Assembly: GCA_050249455.1 (NCBI GenBank)
Contig: JBFWQM010000010.1
Span: 1 to 46,831 of the forward strand
From: JBFWQM01 sp050249455
GTDB lineage: Bacteria > Pseudomonadota > Alphaproteobacteria > MPNO01 > VGEU01
Direction: 5' to 3'
DNA: 46,831 nucleotides
The notes under the pieces are model-generated. The model saw nothing but the letters and a program-made list of their open reading frames with translations, did no database searches and was not told the origin of the DNA. A program made the translations under genes and the position numbers. This document shows positions 26,218 to 34,834 of this stretch, piece after piece. Each line of letters begins with the position of its first letter. Position 1 is the first letter of the stretch.

Positions 26218-27135
26218 TCACAGCGCGATCTTCGCCTTGGCCAGGAAGTCGAGAAGGAGCGCCCGGCAGGCCTCGGGCTTCTGGATCTGCATCAGGTGGC
26301 CGGTGCCCGGGACAGTGTCGTAGTCGAAGCCGTTCTCGCGGCCGAGCGCGCGGTTGGCGAAGGCCGGCGCCGGCGCGCCCTCCGCATCGGGATCGGCGCC
26401 GACGAGCTTGACCGGGCCGCCGAACGCATCGGCGCGCGGCCACAGGTTGAGGCTCAGCGCGGCGGTATAGATCGCCGATTCCAGCGCCGGCGGGCAGGTC
26501 AGCGCCCAGTCGCCGCGGCTCTCGTCGCGGCGCAGCACGGCACGCGCCATCAGCCCGTGCGCGCCGTCAACCCATGTCCGGTGCGCGCGCGCCTTCAGGT
26601 ATTCGGCCGCGAGCTCCGACGGGTCGGCGAAGCGGTCGCGCCGCTTCGCCGCCCAGTCCGCCAGCAGGCGCTCGAACGCCTCCATGACCGGGTAGACCGG
26701 ATGGTCGGTCGGCGGCACGTTGGGCGGATCGAACAGCGCCAGCGCGTCCCAGCGCCAACCGATCTCGATCGCGTGCTTCATCGCCGCACGCGCCGACATC
26801 GAATGGAACACGCCGACCGTGGTCTTGCGACCGAGCCGCGCGTCGATGGCGCGGCAGACGGTCTCGATGTCGCGCGCCATCTGGGCGTAGTGGTGGCGCG
26901 CGGGATCCGACAGCGGGTTGCGCCCGTGGTTGCGGAAGTCGAACACGACGAGGTCGGCGCGCGCGGCGAGCGGCCCCCAGAACGGCAGGTAGCCGTCGAC
27001 GGCGAAGCCGTTGCCGTGGCTGACGAACAGACGCACCGGCGCATCCGGCCGTCCGTGGCGGCGCACGCGCACCGTCGCGCCGTCATCCATCGCGACGTCA
27101 AAGGCCTCGACCGGCTCGGGAACCATCCACGTCAT
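26218..27135 (-). CDS. Alpha/beta hydrolase with unusual nucleophile elbow
   Basis: 305 residues; GGAGG lies about 10 nt before the ATG at 27135. The alpha/beta hydrolase pattern is visible: FVSHGNGFAVDGYLPFW (oxyanion region), VVFDFRNHGRNP, the elbow GVFHSMSARAA, and the C-terminal GTGHLMQIQKP with the catalytic His. The elbow has HSMS, so Phe and Ser stand where Gly usually flanks the motif. The gene lies 16 bp after the 2Fe-2S subunit gene, so it belongs to the molybdenum hydroxylase operon. The bond cleaved is unknown; ester, lactone and C-C hydrolysis are all possible. Confidence 0.85.
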   Translation of the reverse strand: MTWMVPEPVEAFDVAMDDGATVRVRRHGRPDAPVRLFVSHGNGFAVDGYLPFWGPLAARADLVVFDFRNHGRNPLSDPARHHYAQMARDIETVCRAIDARLGRKTTVGVFHSMSARAAMKHAIEIGWRWDALALFDPPNVPPTDHPVYPVMEAFERLLADWAAKRRDRFADPSELAAEYLKARAHRTWVDGAHGLMARAVLRRDESRGDWALTCPPALESAIYTAALSLNLWPRADAFGGPVKLVGADPDAEGAPAPAFANRALGRENGFDYDTVPGTGHLMQIQKPEACRALLLDFLAKAKIAL

Positions 27136-27151
27136 GACGCATCCGCCTCCG

Positions 27152-27658
27152 TCATCCGGCGCCCTTCGCTCGGCGCGCCGCCGCGACCTCCAGCACCGCC
27201 TTCACCATGCCGACATAGCCGGTGCAGCGGCACAGATGGCCGCTCAGCATGTCGCGCACCTCCTCCTCGTCCGGGTCCGGCCGCCGCTCGAGGAAATCCG
27301 ACACCGACATCAGGATGCCCGGCGTGCAGTAGCCGCACTGCAGGGCATGATGGCGGCGGAACGCCTGCTGCAGGTCGTTGAGCGTGCCGTCCGGCGCGGC
27401 GAGCCCTTCGGCGGTGTCGACGCGCCGCCCGTCCGCCTGGACCGCAAGCGTCAGGCACGCGCGCACCGCCCGCCCGTCGAGCCGCACGGTGCAGGCGCCG
27501 CACACGCCATGCTCGCACCCCACATGCACGCCGAACAGGCCGAGTTCCTGGCGCAGGAAATCGCTCAGCAGCATCCGCGGCTCGGCGAGGCCGGTGACGG
27601 TGCGCCCATCGACCACCAGGGTCAGCGGATGCCGGGCATCGCGGTTCAATGTCGGCAT
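27152..27658 (-). CDS. 2Fe-2S subunit of molybdenum hydroxylase (CoxS-like)
   Basis: 168 residues from the ATG at 27658, 13 bp inside the end of the upstream FAD-subunit gene. The N-terminal plant-ferredoxin cluster is in GCEHGVCGACTV plus a later Cys (RACLTLAV). The second cluster is in QCGYCTPG and CRCTGY, as in all CoxS/XdhA small subunits. It passes electrons from the Mo site to FAD. The natural partner is the large subunit at 29059-32052. Confidence 0.95.
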   Translation of the reverse strand: MPTLNRDARHPLTLVVDGRTVTGLAEPRMLLSDFLRQELGLFGVHVGCEHGVCGACTVRLDGRAVRACLTLAVQADGRRVDTAEGLAAPDGTLNDLQQAFRRHHALQCGYCTPGILMSVSDFLERRPDPDEEEVRDMLSGHLCRCTGYVGMVKAVLEVAAARRAKGAG

Positions 27659-28473
27659 GCCCGCGCCTCCTCGATCACGCGGCGGCCGAGGCGGCGCACC
27701 ATCTCGCGGCGATAGCGCGCCGTCGCATGGGTGTCGTCGTGGCCGCCCAGCTCCCACGCGAAGGCGTTGAGCGCATCGTCGAGCGCGCTGCCGTCGAGAT
27801 CGTCCCAGTCGCGCAAGGCAGGCCGGTCGGCCATGCCGCCGACGCCGAGCCGGACGCCGCCGGCGGTGGCCACCGCCGCGAGCGCGACGATGGCGAAGTC
27901 GCCGCGCCGCATCGCCACTTCAGCGAAGGCGAAACCCTCTCCAGCCCGGCGGAACGGGTAGCGCGCTGCAGCGACGATCTCGTCCGCGGCGCGCGCGGTG
28001 GAAAGCATGCCGGTCTGGAAGGCGTCGGCCGAAAGGGTGCGCTCCCCGCGGCGGCTGCGCAGCACCACCTCGCCGTTCAAGGTCGCGAGGCAGAGCGGCA
28101 GCTCCGAGCTGGGGTCGGCGTGGGCGAGCGAGCCGCAGACTGTGCCCTTGTTGCGCGTCTGGAAATGGCCGATATGCGGCATCGCCTGCGCCAGCAGCGG
28201 GATGCGCGACGACAGCTCGGGCCAGCCGAGCAGCTCGGACTGCGTCGTCGCTGCACCGATCTCCAGCCGGTCGCCGACCGCCTTGACGTAGGCGAGCGGC
28301 GCCACGCGCGACACGTCGACGAGGATGCGCGGCTCCACGAGACGCAGGTTGAGCATGGCGATCATCGACTGGCCGCCGGCCAGGATCTTCGCCTCCTCGC
28401 CGTGCTCGCCGAGCACGGCGATTGCCTCTTCCGCCGTCTCCGCGCGGAGATAGTCGAACGCCTTCGGCTTCAT
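27646..28473 (-). CDS. FAD-binding medium subunit of molybdenum hydroxylase (CoxM-like)
   Basis: 275 residues. The FAD-binding motifs are ILAGGQSMIAMLNLRL (about 31) and TRNKGTVCGSLAHADPSSELP (about 105), with the CoxM C-terminal domain after residue 170. The second motif reads TVCGS where many relatives have TIGGS; the Cys is unusual but the loop is otherwise standard. It overlaps the 2Fe-2S subunit gene and starts 18 bp after the cupin gene. Confidence 0.94.
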   Translation of the reverse strand: MKPKAFDYLRAETAEEAIAVLGEHGEEAKILAGGQSMIAMLNLRLVEPRILVDVSRVAPLAYVKAVGDRLEIGAATTQSELLGWPELSSRIPLLAQAMPHIGHFQTRNKGTVCGSLAHADPSSELPLCLATLNGEVVLRSRRGERTLSADAFQTGMLSTARAADEIVAAARYPFRRAGEGFAFAEVAMRRGDFAIVALAAVATAGGVRLGVGGMADRPALRDWDDLDGSALDDALNAFAWELGGHDDTHATARYRREMVRRLGRRVIEEARACRH

Positions 28474-28491
28474 CGCGCTGCGGTCGCCGGA

Positions 28492-28959
28492 CTACGCCCC
28501 GCCGACATAGGTCAGCTTGTCGCGGATCTTGAGCTCGATCAGGATGTTCTCCGGCGCCGATTCTTCGCACAGCAGCGACCGGTGCGCGATCCCCTTGGGG
28601 ATCAGGATCATCTCGCCCTCGCGCAGGGTGACGGTCGCCATCTCGGTCTCCCAGCGCAGCGCTCCGCGAAAGCAGAAGATGATCTCGTTGTAATCGACGT
28701 TGCGATGCCAGAAGCCCATGTCCTCCTTGCTGCGCTTGGAGACGTCGATCTTGAGCGCGTCCGAATCGAACAGGCGCAGCGGCGAGCCGTCCGCCTTGTC
28801 GTAGTTCTCGGGCCGGAACTTCGGGTCGAGCACGCTGAGGTACTTGAACAGCTCCATCCCCGCGACCACGCCGAGATTCTGGATCGGCGAGGACTCGCGC
28901 TCGATGGTGACGTTGGTGCCCTCGATGGTGACGACTTCACGGCGCTTGCCGCTGCTCAT
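28492..28959 (-). CDS. Cupin-domain protein
   Basis: 155 residues from the ATG at 28959 (AAGGA 8 nt upstream). One cupin barrel is seen: HRNVDYNEIIFCFRG carries the first motif and LREGEMILIPKGIAHRS the second, with His and Glu residues at the usual metal positions. The HRN-DYNEIIF wording recalls the cupin of homogentisate dioxygenase-like proteins, but the protein is much shorter. It sits inside the molybdenum hydroxylase operon, between the large-subunit gene and the FAD-subunit gene. It could be a small ring-cleaving dioxygenase, an isomerase or a sensor; I cannot choose from sequence. Confidence 0.85.
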   Translation of the reverse strand: MSSGKRREVVTIEGTNVTIERESSPIQNLGVVAGMELFKYLSVLDPKFRPENYDKADGSPLRLFDSDALKIDVSKRSKEDMGFWHRNVDYNEIIFCFRGALRWETEMATVTLREGEMILIPKGIAHRSLLCEESAPENILIELKIRDKLTYVGGA

Positions 28960-29058
28960 GGACTGATTCCTTCTACGACCGACCGGCACGCGCGCCGATC
29001 GGAACGATCTTGGAGCCGCCGACCGCGCGCCGCCTTGATCCATGTTTATGCCGCATGC

Positions 29059-32052
29059 CTAACGCAGGCCGAGGCGGCGCATCAGCCGCCGCCACAGCGA
29101 CGGCGCGGCGGCCGGCGGCGCGCCGCCGACCTGGCGTCCCAACCGCTCGAAGAACTGGCCGACGACGATGCGCGAGGCGCCTTCGAGCATGCGCCGGCCG
29201 ACCGCCGCCACCTTGCCCGTGATCTCGACGGTGTAGTCGTAGGTGAGCCGCGTGCCGCCGGGGACGGACTCCAGCCGCACCCGGCCGCTGCCGCGCGAGG
29301 AGCCCAGCGGTCCGTCGAGCCCGCCGGCGATCCGGGCGGCGCGCGGCGGGTCCATGTCCGACAGCGCGACCTGCGCCTGGAAGCGGCCGCGCACCGGCCC
29401 CGCGCCCAGGCTGACCTCGGCCCGGTAGGCGTTGTCGCCGACCCGGTCCAGCGCATGGCAGCCGGGAATCACCGCGGCCAGTTTCTGCGGGTCGAGCAGC
29501 GTCGCCCACACCGCATCGGGCGGCGCCGGCACGAACGCCTCCCCCGTCCCGGTCAGCGCGCGGCCCCCGCCGGTGGCCACGGCGCGCGCCGACCCCGCCG
29601 GCCCGTGATCGGACTGCGCCGGCGGCGGCGGCTCGTCGCCGTGCAGCAGCGCGGCGAGCTTCACCTGGGTCAGCGGCAGCGCGAGGTCCTCGACACCGAG
29701 CGCGTCGGCGACGGCGTTGGCGAGGCAGACCGGCGTGGACATGCAGTTGCCTTCGCCAATCCCTTTCGCGCCGAGCGGCGTGAACGGCGACGGCGTCGAC
29801 ATGTGGAGGATCTCCGGCGCTGGCACGTCGCAGGTCGTCGGCAGCAGGTAGTCGGCGAACGTGCCGGAGTGGAAGCTGCCGTCCGGGCCGTAGACGAACT
29901 CCTCCAGCAGCGCCGCGCCGATGCCCTGACCGAAGGCGCCGAGCACCTGGCCCTCGGCGAGGAGCGGGTTCAGGAGCCGGCCGGCGTCATGCATGGTGAC
30001 GTAGCGGTCGATGCGGACCCGGCCGGTGTCGCGGTCGACCTCGACGCCGCAGAAGTCGAACACGAAACCGTACGCGAGCGACGTGTTGATGTGGTCGTCG
30101 TCGTCGGGCGCGGCGAGCTCCGGCGGCGACCACGCCGCGGTCTCGCGGATCGCGCCGTCCATCCCGGCGGGCAGCCCGCCCGGCGACCAGTGCGCGCTGC
30201 CGGCCACGCGCGCGAAGCGCAGCGCGTTGTCCGGGTTACCGCGCGCGAAGACGCGGCCGCCGGCGAACTCGATCTCGTCCGGCGGCACGTTGAGCGACTG
30301 GCTGGCGATGCGCGCGACCTTGTCGCGCACCTTGCGCGCCGCCTGGTGCGCCGCCACCGCGGTGCCGGGCGAGAACCGGCAGGAATAGGTGCCGGCGGCG
30401 ATCGACCACGGGTCCTTCAGCGTGTCGTGCTCAGTGCTGACGCGGATGTCGGCGGGCGCAAGGCCAAGCGCGTCGGCGACGATCTGCGCCAGCACCGTCG
30501 CGTGGCCCTGGCCCTGCGGCGTGGTGTCGGTTGAGACGACGACCGAGCCGAGCGGATCGACGCTCACCGTCGCCAGCGAGACGGCGCCGTCCTGCGCGCC
30601 GCGCCGCCGGCGCTCCTCGGCCGGCAGGATGGTGCTGACATAGCCCATGTTGGACATGCTGGGCTCCACCACCGCGGCGTAGCCGATGCCGTAGAGCCGG
30701 CCCGCCGCGCGCGCCTCGTCGCGGCGGCGGCGCAGGCCCGCGAGGTCACCGTCAGCCGCCGCACGGTCGAGCGCCGCGACGTAGTCGCCCGAGTCGTAGA
30801 TGGCGCCGCCGGCGACGCGGCACGGGAAGCGGCCCGGCGGGATCAGGTTGAGGCGGATCAGCTCGAGCGGATCGCGGCCGAGCGCGACCGCGATCTTGTG
30901 CATCAGCCGTTCGAGCGCGAAGTAGACCTGCGGGCCGCCGAAGCCGCGCACCAGCCCGGCCGGCGTCTTGTTGGTCATCACCAGCCGGTTGCGGATCGCG
31001 AGGTGTGGGATGTCGTAGGCGCCGGTCATGGCGCCGTGCATGCGATAGAGCGGCCCCGGCATCGGCGAGCGCAGATAGGCGCCGTAGTCGTCGAGCTGGT
31101 CGTAGCGCAGCGCCGTGACCTTGCCCTCACGCGTGACGGCGGCCTCCAGCCGGATCTCGCGGTTGGGGCCGGACGTCGCCGCGGTCAGGTGCTCCAGGCG
31201 GTCCTCGACCCACTTCACCGGCCGGCCGGCGATGCGCGAGGCGACGCACATCAGGACGATATAGGGCAGCACCGCCTGCTTGGCGCCGAAGCTGCCGCCG
31301 GAGTTGGCCGGCGTGCGCAACCGGAGCCCGCTTTCCGGCACGCGCAGCGCGCGCGCCATCACCGGGTGGCCGGTGTACGGCCCCTGGAAGTTGCTCAGCA
31401 CGTCGAACAGCGCCTCGTCGCGCCGCCATTCGGCGAGCACGACGAAGTTCTCCATCGGCGTCAGCGCGTTGCGCGGATAGCGGATGGTGATGTCGACGAC
31501 ATGGTCGGCGGCGGCGAACGCCGCCTCCGGGTCGCCGTAGCGGAAGCTGCGGTCGGAGACGAGGTTGCGGCCGGCCGCTTCGTGGACGAGCGGCGCGTCC
31601 GGCGCCGCCGCCTGGACCGGATCGACCACCGCCGGCAACGGGCGGTACGCGACTTCGATTTGCTCCGCCGCGTCTTCCGCCTTGTAGCGGTCGGCGGCGA
31701 GGACGACGGCCACCGCCTCGCCGACGAAGCGCACGCGGCCGACGGCGAGCCCCCATTCGTTCAGCGGCGCGCGCAGCACGATCATGAACGGGTCGGACAG
31801 CCGGCGCACGTCCTCGCCGGTGATGACGGCGGCGACGCCGGGCTGACGCAGCGCCGCCGTCACGTCGATGGAGGCGATCTCCGCATGCGGATGCGGCGAC
31901 CGCAGGATGGCTGCATGCAGGGTGCCGGCGCGCACCGGGTGGTCATCGGCGAACGGCGCGCACGCCGCCAGCAGCGCGGCGTCCTCGACGCGCTCGACCG
32001 GCCGGCCGAGATGCGGTCCGTCCACCTGTTCGTCCACGATCGTCTGCGCCAT
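29059..32052 (-). CDS. Molybdenum hydroxylase large subunit fused to a CoxG-like SRPBCC domain
   Basis: 997 residues from the ATG at 32052 (AGGGG 5 nt upstream). Residues 1 to about 805 are a CoxL/xanthine dehydrogenase-type large subunit: LRSPHPHAEIASID, RFVGEAVAVVLA, SGGSFGAKQ, TPAGLVRGFGGPQ and PLGAKGIGEGN with the catalytic Glu (about 765). After a Pro/Gly/Ala linker, residues about 836-990 are a CoxG domain (AAVIPGCHALDRVGD, LTYDYTVEITGKVAAVGRRM), ending in a basic amphipathic tail. CoxG is normally a separate protein that attaches CO dehydrogenase to the membrane. The loop GLVRGFGG is neither AYxCSFR nor AYRGAGR, so the enzyme is not a CO dehydrogenase. It heads the catabolic block; the likely substrate is an aromatic or N-heterocyclic compound. 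Confidence 0.93.
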   Translation of the reverse strand: MAQTIVDEQVDGPHLGRPVERVEDAALLAACAPFADDHPVRAGTLHAAILRSPHPHAEIASIDVTAALRQPGVAAVITGEDVRRLSDPFMIVLRAPLNEWGLAVGRVRFVGEAVAVVLAADRYKAEDAAEQIEVAYRPLPAVVDPVQAAAPDAPLVHEAAGRNLVSDRSFRYGDPEAAFAAADHVVDITIRYPRNALTPMENFVVLAEWRRDEALFDVLSNFQGPYTGHPVMARALRVPESGLRLRTPANSGGSFGAKQAVLPYIVLMCVASRIAGRPVKWVEDRLEHLTAATSGPNREIRLEAAVTREGKVTALRYDQLDDYGAYLRSPMPGPLYRMHGAMTGAYDIPHLAIRNRLVMTNKTPAGLVRGFGGPQVYFALERLMHKIAVALGRDPLELIRLNLIPPGRFPCRVAGGAIYDSGDYVAALDRAAADGDLAGLRRRRDEARAAGRLYGIGYAAVVEPSMSNMGYVSTILPAEERRRRGAQDGAVSLATVSVDPLGSVVVSTDTTPQGQGHATVLAQIVADALGLAPADIRVSTEHDTLKDPWSIAAGTYSCRFSPGTAVAAHQAARKVRDKVARIASQSLNVPPDEIEFAGGRVFARGNPDNALRFARVAGSAHWSPGGLPAGMDGAIRETAAWSPPELAAPDDDDHINTSLAYGFVFDFCGVEVDRDTGRVRIDRYVTMHDAGRLLNPLLAEGQVLGAFGQGIGAALLEEFVYGPDGSFHSGTFADYLLPTTCDVPAPEILHMSTPSPFTPLGAKGIGEGNCMSTPVCLANAVADALGVEDLALPLTQVKLAALLHGDEPPPPAQSDHGPAGSARAVATGGGRALTGTGEAFVPAPPDAVWATLLDPQKLAAVIPGCHALDRVGDNAYRAEVSLGAGPVRGRFQAQVALSDMDPPRAARIAGGLDGPLGSSRGSGRVRLESVPGGTRLTYDYTVEITGKVAAVGRRMLEGASRIVVGQFFERLGRQVGGAPPAAAPSLWRRLMRRLGLR

Positions 32053-32170
32053 CGACACCCCTGCCGTCCCGGCGGGTGCCGCAGCCGCGGCGTCCGCCGC
32101 CGCCAACACTAGCGGTCCGCGGCGCACCCGCAACGCGCCGTGCTGTCGCACCGTCGCGCCGCACCAACGG

Positions 32171-33055
32171 TCAGGGCCGCGACAGGCGGGCGCGCGTCAG
32201 GAGAATGTGCAGCGCGCCTGCGGCCAAATCGCGCAGCCGGCCGGCGCCGGCGCGATCGAGGTTCTTGCGCACCTCCCAGTAGGCCTCGCGCAGGACGGCG
32301 CCGTCGCGCAGCGCGTGCTTGCAGTAGAACGCCCCGCGTCCCCGGGCATAGATGCGGGCGAGCGCCGCGACTGCCGCGTCTGTGCGGCGGCCGTGGTCGT
32401 GGCGCACCCGGATCGCCGGGTCGAACAGTACCCCGAGGTCCCGGCGCAGCGCGCGATAGATGAAATCGACGTCGTCCGCGACGACGCCGGCGGTGCCGCC
32501 GACCGCCGGGTCGAACCCGCCGATCGACGCGACCGCCGTGCGGCGCACCGCCATGTTGCAGCCCATGATGAGGCCGAACACATCCGCCACCGAGCGGTAG
32601 CGCACGGCGCGGTCGAATGGGCGGATCGACACCGGCCGGTCCACCGGCGCGTAGAGGTCCACCCGTCCGCCGACCACCGCGACCCCGGGGTCGGCGGCGA
32701 AGGCCCTGAGGATGGCCGCCGGCCACTCCGGATCGACGAGGCAGTCGTCGTCGGTGAATGCCGCGATTTCGCCGCGCGCCGCGCGGATGCCGGCGTTGCG
32801 GGCGAACGAGAGGCCCTGCGCCGTCTCCACCACGTAGCGTACCGGCACCGGGCAGCCGCGGGCGAAGCCGGCCACCACCGCGGCCGTCGCGTCGCGCGAA
32901 TTGTTGTCGACGACGACGATCTCCATGCCGCCGGGGCAGCCCGGCGCGGCGGCGGCAAGGGCATCGAGGCTGAGCGCCAGCTTGGCGCAGCGATCGAAGG
33001 TGCACACGATCGCGCTGAGTGCGACCGGGGCCGGCGGGTCGTCGGTGCTTGGCAT
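32171..33055 (-). CDS. Family 2 glycosyltransferase, copy A
   Basis: 294 residues of the GT-A fold: LSAIVCTFDR (N-terminal strand), VVDNNSRDAT, GLSFARNAGI and the metal/nucleotide motif FTDDDC (100-105). The C-terminal half has VGGRVDLYAPVDRPVSIRPFD, GCNMAVRR and VRHDHGRR, all echoed in copy B at 37804. No membrane span is obvious, so it is a cytoplasmic transferase acting on a lipid- or surface-bound acceptor. It is divergent from phosphodiesterase A across 167 bp. Sugar donor and acceptor are unknown. Confidence 0.9.
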   Translation of the reverse strand: MPSTDDPPAPVALSAIVCTFDRCAKLALSLDALAAAAPGCPGGMEIVVVDNNSRDATAAVVAGFARGCPVPVRYVVETAQGLSFARNAGIRAARGEIAAFTDDDCLVDPEWPAAILRAFAADPGVAVVGGRVDLYAPVDRPVSIRPFDRAVRYRSVADVFGLIMGCNMAVRRTAVASIGGFDPAVGGTAGVVADDVDFIYRALRRDLGVLFDPAIRVRHDHGRRTDAAVAALARIYARGRGAFYCKHALRDGAVLREAYWEVRKNLDRAGAGRLRDLAAGALHILLTRARLSRP

Positions 33056-33222
33056 CGATTTTGGTCTGCTGCGGCCCTTTGCGGAAAATACCTATGCGGC
33101 GATTAATGGAATTTAAGGGCCGCGGCGACAACGTCATCAATCCGAAGAATTCTCGATCTCGGCGCCATTGCCGTTGCTATCATAAGTTGCCGCCGCCGCG
33201 CCCTGAGTGGAATTGCCGCGAC
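33056..33222. promoter_or_regulatory. Divergent gap between GT2 copy A and phosphodiesterase A
   Basis: The 167-bp gap is AT-richer than its neighbours (for example GATTAATGGAATTTAA near 33101-33116 and AAGAATTCTCGA near 33145-33156) and must hold promoters in both directions. TATCAT at 33178-33183 could be a -10 for the plus-strand gene, but I see no matching -35. Confidence 0.35.
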
Positions 33223-34818
33223 ATGACGTATCGCCCCAAGCTGCTGTTTATCGGTGTATGCGCGGCCGAGCGCGACCTGGTGGTCGAATGGGCGCGCGCC
33301 GGCGTGATGCCGACGTTCCGCCGCCTCCTGGAAAAGGGGCTGGTCGGCAAGACGCAGAGCACCCCGGCCCTGTACGTCCAGTGCACGTGGCCGGGCTTCT
33401 ACACCGGGACCACCCCGGCGCGGCAGGGCGTCCACTCGTGGGAGCAGATGACGCCCGGCACCTACGACTTCTACCGCGCCTATACGCCCGACTACGTCCA
33501 GACCCAGCCGTTCTGGGACCGGCTGAGCGCGGCAGGGAAGCGCTGCGCGGTGCTCGACGTGCCGCACAGCGGGCCGTCCGCCAGCATCAACGGCGTGCAG
33601 CTCGTCGAATGGGGCGCGCACGACGCCAACCATGGCTTCGCCACCTCGCCGCCGTCGCTCAAGGCCGAGATCGAGGCCCGCTTCGGCGTGCATCCGCAGC
33701 GCGGCCTGTGCGACGCCGACCGCACGCCCGAGCAGTTCGTCGAATTCCGCGACGGGCTGCTAAAGGGGATCGAGACCAAGCGCGACATCACCCGCCACTT
33801 CCTGGCGCAGGAGGACTGGGACTTCTTCGCCCAGGTGTTCACCGAAAGCCACTGCGTCGGCCACCAGTGCTGGCACCTGCACGACCCGCACCATCCGCGC
33901 CACCGGGCCGAGGACGTGGCGATTGCCGGCGATCCGGTGAAGGACGTCTACGTCGCGATCGACCGCGCCATCGGCGAGATCCTGGCCGAGGTCGACGAGC
34001 GCACCACCGTGGTCGTCATGACCAGCCACGGCATGAACAGCAAGTACGTGCCGCAGTTCATGCTGGCCGACATCCTGGTCCGGCTGGGCGTCGCGCAGAA
34101 CAAGCGGCCCGCCGGCGGCGGTCCCGGCGCGCGCGCGGTCAAGCAGGCGATCGACCCGGTGCTCACCTGGGGCTGGCAGCGCATGCCGGAATTCGCGCAG
34201 TCCTGGCTCGACCCGCTGCGCCATCGCGCGCGCGACTGGGTCACGGTGCCGTCGCGCGACATGCCCAAGACGCTCGACCCGGCCGCCGGCAAGTGCTTCA
34301 TCATCACCAACAACCACACCCACGGCGGCATCCGGGTCAACCTGATCGGCCGCGAGCCCGAGGGCAAGGTGCGGCCGGGCGCCGAGTACGAGGCGCTGCT
34401 GGACCAGCTCGGCCGCGACCTGATGGACATCGTCAACGTCGACACGGGCCGGCGCATCGTCAACAAGGTGATCCGCACCAGCGACCTCTACGACGGGCCG
34501 GCGACGGCGCACTTCCCCGACCTGCTGGTGGAGTGGACCTGCGCCGCCCCCGTCTCCTCCGTGCGGTCGGACAAGCTGGGGCGGCTGGACAAGCCCTATG
34601 TCTACTGCCGCACCGGCGAACACAACCCGGCGGGCATGATCATCGCCACCGGGCCCGGCATCGCCCCCGGCCGGCTCGACCGGCAGGTGTCGATCTTGGA
34701 TCTGGCGCCGACGTTCTGCGCCGCGCTCGACGTGCCGGCCGACGGCTTCGACGGCGCGCCGATCCCCGAGATCGCCGGGCCGGTGCGCGCCGGCGCGGTC
34801 GTCGTCGCCGCCGAGTAA
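33223..34818 (+). CDS. Alkaline-phosphatase-superfamily phosphodiesterase-like protein, copy A
   Basis: 531 residues from the ATG at 33223. It matches the type I phosphodiesterase/nucleotide pyrophosphatase group: a Thr nucleophile candidate in QCTWPGFYTGTTPARQG (about 55), metal-binding His residues in ESHCVGHQCWH (210, 214), MTSHGM (269) and a late His in TGEHNPAG. The first metal Asp, usually in a GLDG/GLDS motif near the N-terminus, is missing: the strand reads FIGVCAAERD with Cys13 at that place. It may therefore have a changed or single-metal site. Copy B at 36113 keeps the Asp. It has no signal peptide. A role in trimming phosphodiester-linked surface groups or sugar nucleotides is inference from the glycosyltransferase neighbours. 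Confidence 0.85.
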   Translation: MTYRPKLLFIGVCAAERDLVVEWARAGVMPTFRRLLEKGLVGKTQSTPALYVQCTWPGFYTGTTPARQGVHSWEQMTPGTYDFYRAYTPDYVQTQPFWDRLSAAGKRCAVLDVPHSGPSASINGVQLVEWGAHDANHGFATSPPSLKAEIEARFGVHPQRGLCDADRTPEQFVEFRDGLLKGIETKRDITRHFLAQEDWDFFAQVFTESHCVGHQCWHLHDPHHPRHRAEDVAIAGDPVKDVYVAIDRAIGEILAEVDERTTVVVMTSHGMNSKYVPQFMLADILVRLGVAQNKRPAGGGPGARAVKQAIDPVLTWGWQRMPEFAQSWLDPLRHRARDWVTVPSRDMPKTLDPAAGKCFIITNNHTHGGIRVNLIGREPEGKVRPGAEYEALLDQLGRDLMDIVNVDTGRRIVNKVIRTSDLYDGPATAHFPDLLVEWTCAAPVSSVRSDKLGRLDKPYVYCRTGEHNPAGMIIATGPGIAPGRLDRQVSILDLAPTFCAALDVPADGFDGAPIPEIAGPVRAGAVVVAAE

Positions 34819-34834
34819 AGCGGCGCGGCCGGCG

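Noticed and set aside
27649..30534. A 961-codon plus-strand frame across the molybdenum hydroxylase operon
   Set aside because: Antisense shadow; Arg/His-rich translation crossing four real genes.
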